Below are positions 1 through 6,184 of a stretch of DNA of 10,378 nucleotides, piece by piece; the stretch's first letter is position 1; each line of letters opens with the position of its first letter. The translations under genes and the position numbers were made by a program. The DNA is taken from NCBI GenBank assembly GCA_002449395.1, contig DKDP01000012.1, forward strand, positions 317 to 10,694, in the 5' to 3' direction. The stretch comes from Ruminococcaceae bacterium UBA6845 (lineage in GTDB: Bacteria; Bacillota; Clostridia; Oscillospirales; Acutalibacteraceae). The notes under the pieces were generated by a model. That model ran no database searches and had not been told where the DNA came from. It worked only from the letters and a program-made list of their open reading frames with translations.

Positions 1-19
1 TAAAGTCTGATAAAACCTT

Positions 20-64
20 ACTACCTCAGTCGCTTACGCGCCAGCTCCCCCGGCGGAGGAGCCC
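20..64. repeat. GC-rich imperfect palindrome, likely dispersed intergenic repeat
   Basis: The segment beginning CTACCTCAGTCGC holds a small CGC/GCG stem and then a near-perfect hairpin at 44-62 (GCTCC-C-CC, loop GGC, GG-A-GGAGC with one C/A mismatch). It sits directly beyond the stop of the pseudouridine synthase gene. Sequences of the type 'CTCAGTC...CAGCTCCCCC...GGAGGAGCC' are familiar to me as dispersed intergenic palindromes in Clostridia genomes; that link is from memory. The hairpin lacks a clear U-tract, so it is a poor intrinsic terminator for the leftward gene. Confidence 0.4.
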
Positions 65-68
65 ACGC

Positions 69-944
69 TTAACGATAGCATTTATCTGCAATTCTTCTCA
101 TATCCTCCGGCATCGGAGCTTCGAGGGTCATTCTCTCTCCTGTTACGGGATGGACAAAGCTAACCTTGGCGCAGTGCAGGAGTTGGTGTCCGAGCTTCAT
201 TTCGTCCGTGCCGTACATACTGTCGCCGACAAGCGGCATACCTATTGACGCAAAATGTACCCTTATCTGATGTGTTCTGCCTGTTTCAAGGCGCACTCTC
301 ACAAGCGAGATTTTTCCGTCCGTTGCCACGGTTTCCCAATGCGTAACGGCTCTGTCGCCCTGCTCGCCGACCGCCCTTAGCGTTTTCATCGGATCGGGGC
401 GGTAAATCGGCTTGTCGATCGTGCCGAACTTTTCCGTTTTTCCCGAAACAACGGCAAGATATTCTTTCTCCGCCGTTTTCGGAATCTTCGCCGCACTGTG
501 CTTATTCAATGCGCAAATAACTATTCCCGACGTGCCCTTGTCAAGCCGTCCGACGGCTCTGAAAACCGACTGCTTACCCTCGCTTTTTAAATGATAAGCG
601 AGCGCATTCGCCAGCGTGTCCCCCTGGTGATTATGCGTCGGGTGGCAGGCAAGAAACGGCGATTTATTGACCGCTATCAGGTCGTCGTCCTCATAAATGA
701 CGTCAATCGGAATGTCCATCGGCTCAATCTCACCGTCGGGACACGGAATTTCAATTTTTAGCTCGTCTCCCGTGTGCAAAATATCTATCGTTCTTATATG
801 CTCGCCGTTGAGTGTTATTCCGTTCTCAACCCTTTTCAGGCTTTTCAGAAGCCGAGCCGAGATTTTCGCCTCGCCTCTGAGGTATGCTATCACCTTTTTG
901 CCGTCAAAATCCTCCGGGATTGTGTATTTTATGGTTCTCTTCAT
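69..944 (-). CDS. RluA-family pseudouridine synthase
   Basis: This 291-residue protein isomerises uridine to pseudouridine in structured RNA (rRNA or tRNA; the exact site cannot be told). An N-terminal S4-like RNA-binding region (about residues 12-70) is followed by the catalytic domain. The RluA signature GRLDKGTSG is at 132-140, with Asp135 the expected catalytic aspartate, and the second conserved block TGRTHQIRVH is at 221-230. A longer reading frame begins at 968. I chose the ATG at 942-944 because GGTGA lies 5 nt upstream and because the best promoter places the transcript start near 953, inside the longer version. It is transcribed divergently from gap. RluD is the closest familiar relative, but the subfamily is not certain. 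Confidence 0.93.
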   Translation of the reverse strand: MKRTIKYTIPEDFDGKKVIAYLRGEAKISARLLKSLKRVENGITLNGEHIRTIDILHTGDELKIEIPCPDGEIEPMDIPIDVIYEDDDLIAVNKSPFLACHPTHNHQGDTLANALAYHLKSEGKQSVFRAVGRLDKGTSGIVICALNKHSAAKIPKTAEKEYLAVVSGKTEKFGTIDKPIYRPDPMKTLRAVGEQGDRAVTHWETVATDGKISLVRVRLETGRTHQIRVHFASIGMPLVGDSMYGTDEMKLGHQLLHCAKVSFVHPVTGERMTLEAPMPEDMRRIADKCYR

Positions 945-959
945 TATATCACCGCTGAT

Positions 960-987
960 ATTATACAATATTTCACAAATTATTCAA
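960..987 (-). promoter_or_regulatory. Promoter of the pseudouridine synthase gene
   Basis: Read on the minus strand, TTGAAT (982-987) is followed by a 16-nt spacer and TATAAT (960-965). The predicted start near 953 leaves a leader of only about 9 nt that still includes GGTGA. This is a match to sigma-A consensus; no activity is shown. Confidence 0.65.
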
Positions 988-1037
988 GCAAAAATACAAA
1001 AGACAAAATAAGATATAGTCAGATTTATACTCTTTTT

Positions 1038-1067
1038 TTGCATAAACCGATGAATTTTGTATATAAT
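1038..1067 (+). promoter_or_regulatory. Candidate gap promoter
   Basis: TTGCAT (1038-1043), 18-nt spacer, perfect TATAAT (1062-1067). A second candidate lies downstream: TTGCAT (1109-1114), 17 nt, TAAAAT (1132-1137). Either would give gap an A/T-rich untranslated leader of roughly 110-180 nt. Which is used cannot be decided from sequence, and I saw no recognisable riboswitch in the leader. Confidence 0.5.
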
Positions 1068-1252
1068 AACAAAAGTTTAAAAAATGGGTTAAAAATATAA
1101 CAAACCACTTGCATAATTCACCGTTTCGTTATAAAATATCAATGGTAAAATTTAATACTAAGGAAATTTCGGCAACGGATTTTCGTTTGATTTTTATAAA
1201 TCGGACGAGCCTTTCGGAGTCGCTGTTTCCTAAAAATTTGGAGGTAATTCAA

Positions 1253-2290
1253 ATGTCAGTAAAAGTTGCTATTAACGGATTCGGCCGTATCGGTCGTCTT
1301 GCATTCAGACAGATGTTTGGTGCAGAGGGTTACGATGTTGTTGCTATCAACGACCTCACAAAGCCCAGCATGCTTGCTCAGCTTCTCAAGTACGACACAG
1401 CTCAGGGCGGCTACTGCGGAAGAATCGGCGAGGGCCTTCACACTGTTTCTGCTGATGATGAGGCAGGCACAATCACAGTTGACGGCAAGACTCTTACAAT
1501 CTATGCTAAGGCTAACGCTGCCGAGCTTCCTTGGGGCGAGATCGGCGTAGACGTTGTTCTTGAGTGCACAGGCTTCTATTGCTCAAAGGCAAAGGCTCAG
1601 GCTCATATTGATGCAGGCGCTAAGAAGGTTGTTATTTCTGCTCCGGCAGGCAACGATCTTCCGACAATCGTTTACAGCGTAAACGAAAAGACTCTTACTT
1701 CAGAGGACAAGATCATTTCCGCTGCTTCCTGCACAACAAACTGCCTTGCTCCTATGGCTAAGGCTCTTAACGACTATGCTCCTATCCAGAGCGGTATTAT
1801 GTCAACAATCCACGCTTACACAGGCGATCAGATGATCCTCGACGGTCCTCACAGAAAGGGTGACCTTCGCCGTGCTCGTGCAGGTGCTGCTAACATCGTT
1901 CCGAACTCAACAGGTGCTGCTAAGGCTATCGGCCTTGTTATCCCCGAGCTCAACGGTAAGCTCATCGGTTCTGCTCAGCGTGTTCCCGTTCCGACAGGTT
2001 CAACAACAATCCTTACAGCTGTTGTTAAGGGTGCAGATGTTACAGTTGACGGCATCAACGCTGCTATGAAGGCTGCTGCTTCAGAGTCATTCGGCTACAA
2101 CACCGACGCTATCGTTTCTTCAGACGTTATCGGTATGAAGTACGGTTCACTCTTCGATGCTACTCAGACAATGGTTTCCAAGATCGCTGACGATCTCTAT
2201 GAGGTTCAGGTTGTTTCTTGGTACGACAACGAGAACTCTTACACAAGCCAGATGGTTCGTACAATCAAGTACTTTGCAGAGCTTGCATAA
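1253..2290 (+). CDS. gap: Type I glyceraldehyde-3-phosphate dehydrogenase
   Basis: This cytosolic glycolytic enzyme oxidises glyceraldehyde-3-phosphate with NAD and phosphate to 1,3-bisphosphoglycerate. The 345-residue product has the Rossmann start INGFGRIGR (7-15), Asp34 in AIND (the NAD-specificity position), the active-site block SCTTNC with catalytic Cys160, and the partner histidine His187 in STIHAYTGDQ. The C-terminal WYDNENSY motif is also present. The reading frame is open upstream to 1109, but the ATG at 1253 is preferred: GGAGGT at 1240-1245 is optimally spaced, and translation from there begins with the family's usual MSVKVAINGFG. Codon use is strongly biased (GCT, CTT, GTT), as expected for a highly expressed gene. 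It appears monocistronic, with its own terminator. Confidence 0.98.
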   Translation: MSVKVAINGFGRIGRLAFRQMFGAEGYDVVAINDLTKPSMLAQLLKYDTAQGGYCGRIGEGLHTVSADDEAGTITVDGKTLTIYAKANAAELPWGEIGVDVVLECTGFYCSKAKAQAHIDAGAKKVVISAPAGNDLPTIVYSVNEKTLTSEDKIISAASCTTNCLAPMAKALNDYAPIQSGIMSTIHAYTGDQMILDGPHRKGDLRRARAGAANIVPNSTGAAKAIGLVIPELNGKLIGSAQRVPVPTGSTTILTAVVKGADVTVDGINAAMKAAASESFGYNTDAIVSSDVIGMKYGSLFDATQTMVSKIADDLYEVQVVSWYDNENSYTSQMVRTIKYFAELA

Positions 2291-2308
2291 GTTATTTTCA
2301 CAAAAATT

Positions 2309-2340
2309 ATCGGGGCAGAATTTCTGCTCCGATTTTTTTG
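2309..2340 (+). terminator. Rho-independent terminator of gap
   Basis: An 11-bp stem (2309-2319 with 2323-2333, one G-T wobble, loop ATT) runs straight into seven T residues at 2333-2339, starting 19 nt after the gap stop codon. Confidence 0.92.
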
Positions 2341-2348
2341 TTTTATGA

Positions 2349-2377
2349 TTGAATTAATCCGCCTTATGTTGTATAAT
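2349..2377 (+). promoter_or_regulatory. Promoter of the uppP-phosphatase operon
   Basis: TTGAAT (2349-2354), exact 17-nt spacer and perfect TATAAT (2372-2377), just after the gap terminator. The expected leader is about 45 nt, with CGGAGG at 2417-2422 serving uppP. Confidence 0.8.
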
Positions 2378-2428
2378 ATTTTTCGGTTGCATATAATTAT
2401 TTAAGAATCCAACCTGCGGAGGTTCATT

Positions 2429-3274
2429 ATGTATATACTTGATGTTTTAAAGTCAATTTTGTTCGGCATTATCGAGGGCATAACTGAATGGCTGCCGATC
2501 AGCAGTACGGGTCATATGATCTTGCTTGAAAAAATTTGCAAGTTTAAGGATGTTTCGCCGAATTTCTTTGAGATGTATCTCGTCGTTATTCAGCTCGGTG
2601 CAATAATCGCCGTTGTTGTAATGTTCTGGAACAAGCTCTGGCCTTTCAAAAGAAAACAGCTTGAAAACGGCAAAAGCAAGGTTGCCGTTAAACCGAGAAT
2701 TATCGAACTTTGGTTCAAGGTAATCGTCGGCTCGATCCCTGCGGGAATACTCGGAATTATTTTCAACGACCTGCTTGACAAATACCTTTACAACTACATC
2801 ACCGTTGCAATCACACTTATTGTTTACGGCGTGCTCTTTATAATTGTGGAGCAAATCAACCGTCACCGCAAGCCGAGAGTAAGGAAGCTGACAGAGCTTT
2901 CATTTAAGGATTCGTTCTTTATCGGCTGTTTCCAGGCTCTTTCTCTTATCCCCGGCACATCACGTTCCGGCTCAACAATCCTCGGCGGTATTATGCTCGG
3001 CAATTCAAGACGAGTTGCGTCCGAGTTTACATTTTTCCTTGCCGTCCCCGCAATGTTCGGCGCATCGCTCATCAAGATAATTAAATTCGGCTTCGGCTTC
3101 ACCGTAACCGAGTTTGTAATTCTCTTCGTCGGAATGATAACAGCATTTGCCGTATCGCTTGTCGTTATCAGATTCCTGATGAATTACATTAAGAACCACA
3201 CCTTCACCGCATTCGGAATTTACCGCATAATTCTCGGTGCGATCGTGCTTATCACCTATTTCGCAACAAAATAA
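2429..3274 (+). CDS. uppP: Undecaprenyl-diphosphatase (BacA/UppP family)
   Basis: This integral membrane phosphatase removes a phosphate from undecaprenyl diphosphate, recycling the lipid carrier for peptidoglycan and other wall polymers; family members can also confer bacitracin tolerance. The 281-residue length is typical. The two family signatures are present: EGITEWLPISSTGH at 16-29, with conserved glutamates 16 and 20, and PGTSRSG at 175-181, with the conserved arginine at 179. Several long hydrophobic segments fit a multi-pass membrane protein (for example about 51-66, 98-112, 124-141, and more toward the C-terminus). The start is fixed by CGGAGG 6 nt before the ATG. It is the first gene of a two-gene operon, followed 10 nt later by a phosphatase-like gene. 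Confidence 0.96.
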   Translation: MYILDVLKSILFGIIEGITEWLPISSTGHMILLEKICKFKDVSPNFFEMYLVVIQLGAIIAVVVMFWNKLWPFKRKQLENGKSKVAVKPRIIELWFKVIVGSIPAGILGIIFNDLLDKYLYNYITVAITLIVYGVLFIIVEQINRHRKPRVRKLTELSFKDSFFIGCFQALSLIPGTSRSGSTILGGIMLGNSRRVASEFTFFLAVPAMFGASLIKIIKFGFGFTVTEFVILFVGMITAFAVSLVVIRFLMNYIKNHTFTAFGIYRIILGAIVLITYFATK

Positions 3275-3284
3275 CGGAGGCAAA

Positions 3285-3989
3285 ATGAACACACAAAGAC
3301 GTTATATACTTGAAAATATAGAAAATTGCCGTGACCTCGGCGGATATCCGTCAAAGTACGGATGCACAAAATTCGGCAGATTTATTCGCTGCGGAACGGT
3401 TGACAGACCGACCGAAAGCGATATCAGCACGCTCAAGGAGCTGAATATCTCGACTGTAATCGACCTCAGAGGTGATTTTGAGTTTAACAATCAGCCCAAC
3501 GGTATGGAAAGACTGACAGACAATGTGAACCACGTTTCACTGTATGAACTGAATGTTGCCGAGGCGAAAGGTATGAAAATTACAATCACCGAGGTCTATG
3601 GGTACATTGTCGATAATTACAAGGAAAACATATGCAAAGCACTGAAAACCGTTGCCGAGGCCCCCGACGGAGCCGTACTGTACCACTGCTTTCTCGGTAA
3701 GGACCGCACCGGTATTCTCTCGATGCTTTTGCTGACGATTGCAGGCGTCGGAGAGGACGACATCGTTGCGGACTATCAGCTGACATATACATATCTCGAA
3801 AGCTATATGTTTACTCACGCCGACACGCTCTGGGACACCGATCCCGCAATGCACTATTCCCTGCCCCAAACAATGCGCTCGCTGATCGCTTACGTCAAGG
3901 AAAAATACGGCTCGGTTATTGACTACATCCGCCTTACGGGAGTAACGGATCAAGAGATCGAAAAAATCAGAAGAAGATTTTATGAATAA
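3285..3989 (+). CDS. Tyrosine-phosphatase-like protein (CX5R phosphatase)
   Basis: This 234-residue protein looks like the bacterial protein-tyrosine/dual-specificity phosphatase group (Y_phosphatase3-like). The N-terminal NCRDLGGYP (14-22) is typical of the group, and the P-loop HCFLGKDRTG (134-143) supplies nucleophile Cys135 and Arg141 in the CX5R pattern. No signal peptide or membrane segment is evident, so it is probably cytosolic. The substrate is unknown and could be phosphotyrosine, a phosphoinositide or another small phosphoester. The start is the ATG at 3285, preceded by CGGAGG at 3275-3280; the frame is open upstream into uppP, but that extension lacks such a site. The 10-nt gap to uppP implies cotranscription, which hints at, but does not prove, an envelope-related role. 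Confidence 0.88.
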   Translation: MNTQRRYILENIENCRDLGGYPSKYGCTKFGRFIRCGTVDRPTESDISTLKELNISTVIDLRGDFEFNNQPNGMERLTDNVNHVSLYELNVAEAKGMKITITEVYGYIVDNYKENICKALKTVAEAPDGAVLYHCFLGKDRTGILSMLLLTIAGVGEDDIVADYQLTYTYLESYMFTHADTLWDTDPAMHYSLPQTMRSLIAYVKEKYGSVIDYIRLTGVTDQEIEKIRRRFYE

Positions 3990-3992
3990 AAC

Positions 3993-4035
3993 AAAAGCGC
4001 TTTTTGTCACTCAGATATTGACAAAAGGCGTTTTT
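3993..4035 (+). terminator. Terminator of the uppP-phosphatase operon
   Basis: A 17-bp stem (3993-4009 with 4019-4035, two G-T wobbles) ends in a run of five T residues, 4 nt after the phosphatase stop. Its 3' arm carries TTGACA of the next promoter. Confidence 0.88.
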
Positions 4036-4045
4036 ATGATATAAT
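4018..4045 (+). promoter_or_regulatory. Consensus promoter for the tRNA-Pro region
   Basis: Perfect TTGACA (4018-4023), 16-nt spacer, perfect TATAAT (4040-4045). The predicted start near 4052 falls in the palindrome ACAACGTTGT (4047-4056), just before the tRNA-like 5' half at 4068. The strength fits a stable-RNA gene. The -35 box lies inside the 3' arm of the preceding terminator. Confidence 0.8.
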
Positions 4046-4067
4046 AACAACGTTGTGTTTGCAACGC

Positions 4068-4106
4068 CGAGGCGTAACTCAGTTTGGTAGAGTGCTTGGT
4101 TTGGGA
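4068..4106 (+). pseudogene. Truncated tRNA-Pro(UGG), 5' half only
   Basis: The acceptor 5' strand CGAGGCG (4068-4074), T8-A9, a perfect D stem ACTC/GAGT (4077-4080 with 4090-4093) around a normal D loop, G26, anticodon strand CTTGG (4095-4099) and anticodon loop TTTGGGA (4100-4106) follow canonical tRNA-Pro spacing. The next bases are GCATAG instead of the required CCAAG. No T arm with a TTCGA loop and no acceptor 3' strand CGCCTCG follow. Instead there is an unrelated UUCG-capped hairpin, ACGGTG/CACCGT (4113-4128). The gene is therefore broken exactly at the anticodon loop, as expected from recombination there. The consensus promoter upstream implies it was once a working tRNA gene. Confidence 0.65.
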
Positions 4107-4141
4107 GCATAGACGGTGTTCGCACCGTGCAAAAGCGAAAG

Positions 4142-4250
4142 CCGCCGAAAACCCTTCAACAGTGCGGATTTCGGGCGGTTCGGGAAATGATAAAAGGCAG
4201 TCAAATCTGTGTTTGACCACAGATTTGACCACTTACTCGACCACAATTTA
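4142..4250 (+). repeat. Hairpins and 12-nt-period GACCAC repeats between the tRNA-Pro copies
   Basis: An imperfect GC-rich inverted repeat (CCGCCGAAA about 4143-4151, TTTCGGGCGG about 4168-4178) is followed by a perfect 12-bp inverted repeat, GTCAAATCTGTG (4200-4211) with CACAGATTTGAC (4218-4229). Three GACCAC hexamers sit at 4215, 4227 and 4239, exactly 12 nt apart. The same hexamer occurs at the 3' end of the intact tRNA (4330-4335), where it holds part of the CCA end. No protein is supported here. The function is unknown; recombinase-binding sites or integration scars are the simplest readings. Confidence 0.55.
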
Positions 4251-4258
4251 ATAACTAT

Positions 4259-4334
4259 CGGGGTGTAGCGCAGTTGGTAGCGCGCTTGCTTTGGGAGCAA
4301 GATGCCGGGTGTTCGAGTCACCTCACTCCGACCA
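4259..4334 (+). tRNA. tRNA-Pro(UGG)
   Basis: A complete 76-nt cloverleaf. The acceptor stem pairs CGGGGTG (4259-4265) with CACTCCG (4324-4330, one G-T). The D stem is GCGC/GCGC (4268-4271, 4280-4283), and the anticodon stem is CTTGC/GCAAG. Loop TTTGGGA carries anticodon TGG at 4292-4294. The T loop is TTCGAGT, the discriminator is A, and CCA is encoded (4332-4334). It may be read from the consensus promoter at 4018-4045 or from a weaker TTGACC-16-TTTAAT match (4225-4252), whose predicted start falls at the first tRNA base. Confidence 0.95.
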
Positions 4335-4339
4335 CCTTT

Positions 4340-4371
4340 CCTCTGAAACCAAACGGTTTCAGAGGATTTTT
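4340..4371 (+). terminator. Terminator after tRNA-Pro
   Basis: A perfect 11-bp stem, CCTCTGAAACC (4340-4350) with GGTTTCAGAGG (4355-4365), loop AAAC, followed by ATTTTT. Confidence 0.9.
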
Positions 4372-4387
4372 AATGCCTTTAAGCCTT

Positions 4388-4418
4388 TTCTTTGTCTACT
4401 GCATCCCAAATTTTGACA
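4388..4418. repeat. 31-bp direct repeat, left copy (candidate att site)
   Basis: Matches 6185-6215 at 30 of 31 positions; the only difference is C4406 versus T6203. It begins TTCTTTGTCTACTGCATC and ends AAATTTTGACA. This copy lies 17 nt after the tRNA-Pro terminator and 5 nt beyond the stop of the AbiEii-like gene. The pair bounds the whole AbiE operon. See the finding for the interpretation as att sites. Confidence 0.8.
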
Positions 4419-4423
4419 TATAT

Positions 4424-5356
4424 CTATTCGCCTATGCCTTTTAATATCTCATTAATTTCAGCAAACGCACCCAAAGCGTCATCGAAGCTTTGCTGCTTAT
4501 CGGTATAGAGCAATTCCTTATGCAGATTCTCATAAGTTGAACGAACCCGCCCGTTCAGATAAAGTTTCCAAGAATCAAAATCGTACCCACCGATAGGATC
4601 ATATTCCTCACTAATATTGCGCTTTTCAAGATAATAAGAATCCGTCTGCTTTGTAATATCAATCAAGCGTTTCAGCTCGTCTTTGTCTTCAAGAAAAGCT
4701 TGGATTTCCGGCAGAGCGAGCAGTCTTGCCACATCGTAAATATGACGCACCTTTTTTTCAATAGTTCCGCAAATAGCATGGCGTTTTACAGACATCAATT
4801 TATCGACGAAGGTGCGCTCTATATTCAGCACATTCAAGGTCACTTCCTGAAGTTCATATTTTGCTATGTCTTCCGCTCCATCATGTTCTTCAAGGAACTC
4901 CTGAATATATGTTTTAAGAGTTTTCTTAGAATATGGATCAGGACGAACACTGCTGCCGATTTCAAGTTTTACACGGTTCCTTTTATCACCGAACCAGACA
5001 AACATACTTTTACTGCGATTAGACCGTTCGGCATCAATTTTTTCTGTATCAGCACCAACAGTCATAACCTTTTCAATTTTCTTGATCGTCTTATCGCAGA
5101 CCTTATCACTCTCGTCCATGCCAAGGAATGTCAGGTCAATATCTTCAGAAAAACGCTCAATAGAACCGGGATAGCATTTACTCAGCGATGTGCCGCCTTT
5201 GAATACGCACTTCTCAACATATTCACTATCGGCTAAATTCTTTAACAGCAATACTATATAATAATCACGTTCTATGGCAGACTCAGGCAAATGCTTATCT
5301 GCGGCTACGATAGATATTAAGTCTTTAAACTCATTGGGAAACTCGTGCAGCTTCAT
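4424..5356 (-). CDS. AbiEii/AbiGii-family nucleotidyltransferase toxin
   Basis: This 310-residue protein matches the nucleotidyltransferase toxin of AbiE-type (type IV) toxin-antitoxin and abortive-infection systems. Characterised relatives transfer nucleotides to RNA targets such as tRNA acceptor ends, arresting growth. The signature FKGGTSLSK is at 52-60 and the metal-binding pair in SEDIDL (Asp72, Asp74) is intact. The block ERDYYIVLLLK (29-39) and the later TFVDKLMSVKRH also fit the family. The start is fixed by GGAGG about 8 nt upstream of the ATG at 5354-5356. It overlaps the antitoxin gene by 26 nt, implying translational coupling. The catalytic motifs look complete, so the toxin is probably functional. 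The phage-defence role is inferred from the family. Confidence 0.9.
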   Translation of the reverse strand: MKLHEFPNEFKDLISIVAADKHLPESAIERDYYIVLLLKNLADSEYVEKCVFKGGTSLSKCYPGSIERFSEDIDLTFLGMDESDKVCDKTIKKIEKVMTVGADTEKIDAERSNRSKSMFVWFGDKRNRVKLEIGSSVRPDPYSKKTLKTYIQEFLEEHDGAEDIAKYELQEVTLNVLNIERTFVDKLMSVKRHAICGTIEKKVRHIYDVARLLALPEIQAFLEDKDELKRLIDITKQTDSYYLEKRNISEEYDPIGGYDFDSWKLYLNGRVRSTYENLHKELLYTDKQQSFDDALGAFAEINEILKGIGE

Positions 5357-6038
5357 ATAATTCCTCCATTTTCGGGTGCTTATATTCCGAAAGAGTTGAT
5401 AAATACTCGTTCAAATTATTTGGTACACTATAGTGGTTTAGTATTTCATGGAAAAATGATATGGTTGATTTTTTATAGGTTTTAGCTGAAATAATTTCTT
5501 CAAATGCGTTTGTATTAAATGAAGATGCCAATTCTTCTGTATATTTTATAAATACAGAGTAGTTAATATCTTGTATCGTATTGAAGTTTTGCAGAACCTC
5601 TAATCCCTGAATCATACTCGTAATTTCTTTAGAGAATTTCAACGGCATTTGATAGACTACAACATTTCGGATAGACTTTGTTAATCCCTCAATCGCAGAA
5701 GACATAACCGTAATAGTTTTGGATATCTGCGTTGTCAAATTTAATACATTGTATAAGGAGTAACCCACAACCGTTCCTGTCTCATTCTCAGTAAAAGCCT
5801 CAATAATTTCTTTTTCCGAAGGCGGAACTATTCCATATTTACCTACCTTTGGTAAATGATATGTGCCTTTTGCAATCTTAATAAGCTCGCCTGATTCACA
5901 CATTCTTTGCAATGTTTTATAATAAGCCGCCTCACTAATCTGATCAAATAATTTTTCTTTATAAATCTTGCTTGCAATAATCAATTCATTTTCTTCAAAT
6001 TCAGCAAGAGCATTTCTTACAACAGGATTGTTTTTCAT
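5331..6038 (-). CDS. AbiEi-type antitoxin / DUF6088-like winged-helix protein
   Basis: This 235-residue protein precedes and overlaps the AbiEii-like toxin gene, the canonical antitoxin-toxin order. A probable winged-helix region spans about residues 20-63 (from ASKIYKEKLF to IAKGTYHLP), resembling the AbiEi/DUF6088 antitoxin group. The remaining part, with VGYSLYNVLNLTTQ around 93-106, fits the C-terminal AbiEi-like domain. AAGGAGG lies about 10 nt before the ATG at 6036-6038. In AbiEi systems the antitoxin is a transcriptional autorepressor and does not bind the toxin directly. The palindrome over its own promoter fits that model. The family match is by motif memory; the operon order and operator support it strongly. 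Confidence 0.85.
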   Translation of the reverse strand: MKNNPVVRNALAEFEENELIIASKIYKEKLFDQISEAAYYKTLQRMCESGELIKIAKGTYHLPKVGKYGIVPPSEKEIIEAFTENETGTVVGYSLYNVLNLTTQISKTITVMSSAIEGLTKSIRNVVVYQMPLKFSKEITSMIQGLEVLQNFNTIQDINYSVFIKYTEELASSFNTNAFEEIISAKTYKKSTISFFHEILNHYSVPNNLNEYLSTLSEYKHPKMEELYEAARVSQ

Positions 6039-6075
6039 TTGTTCTGAACCTCCTTATTTACATTTCCATGATATT

Positions 6076-6104
6076 ATTATATGCGAAAAACTGACCATTG
6101 TCAA
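6076..6104 (-). promoter_or_regulatory. Consensus promoter of the AbiE operon
   Basis: On the minus strand, perfect TTGACA (6099-6104), a 17-nt spacer and perfect TATAAT (6076-6081). The predicted start near 6069 gives a leader of about 30 nt. Such a strong promoter would need repression, which the overlapping palindrome could provide. Confidence 0.88.
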
Positions 6105-6129
6105 GTAAAATCTAATTTTACTTGACAAT
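6097..6129. promoter_or_regulatory. Perfect palindrome over the AbiE promoter (likely operator)
   Basis: ATTGTCAAGTAAAAT (6097-6111), a 3-nt centre CTA, then the exact reverse complement (6115-6129). One arm contains the -35 box of the AbiE promoter. Its position and perfect symmetry make it the probable binding site of the AbiEi-like winged-helix antitoxin. The other arm places a TTGACA in the opposite direction (6122-6127), but no good -10 at proper spacing and no rightward gene follow. Confidence 0.8.
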
Positions 6130-6184
6130 AGCGATTTTTTTATAAAATCTATTGGTGCATGTGTAATAAAAGAAAAACGGTCTA

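Noticed and set aside
945..968. Longer start for the pseudouridine synthase
   Set aside because: The best promoter's -10 box lies at 960-965, so the transcript would begin inside this extension; the ATG at 944 has GGTGA upstream.
1109..1252. N-terminal extension of gap by 48 codons
   Set aside because: No ribosome binding site at 1109, residues unlike GAPDH, and an optimal GGAGGT before the ATG at 1253 that gives the family's usual N-terminus.
2453..2866. Open frames antisense to uppP, gap, the phosphatase and the integrase
   Set aside because: Shadows of well-identified genes with no domain match or ribosome binding site.
4200..4250. CRISPR array
   Set aside because: The GACCAC repeats are six bases with 6-nt spacing, only three units, and no cas gene is present.
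6122..6150. Divergent rightward promoter from the other arm of the AbiE palindrome
   Set aside because: TTGACA is present only because of the palindrome; the nearest -10-like sequences are at poor spacing and no rightward gene follows.
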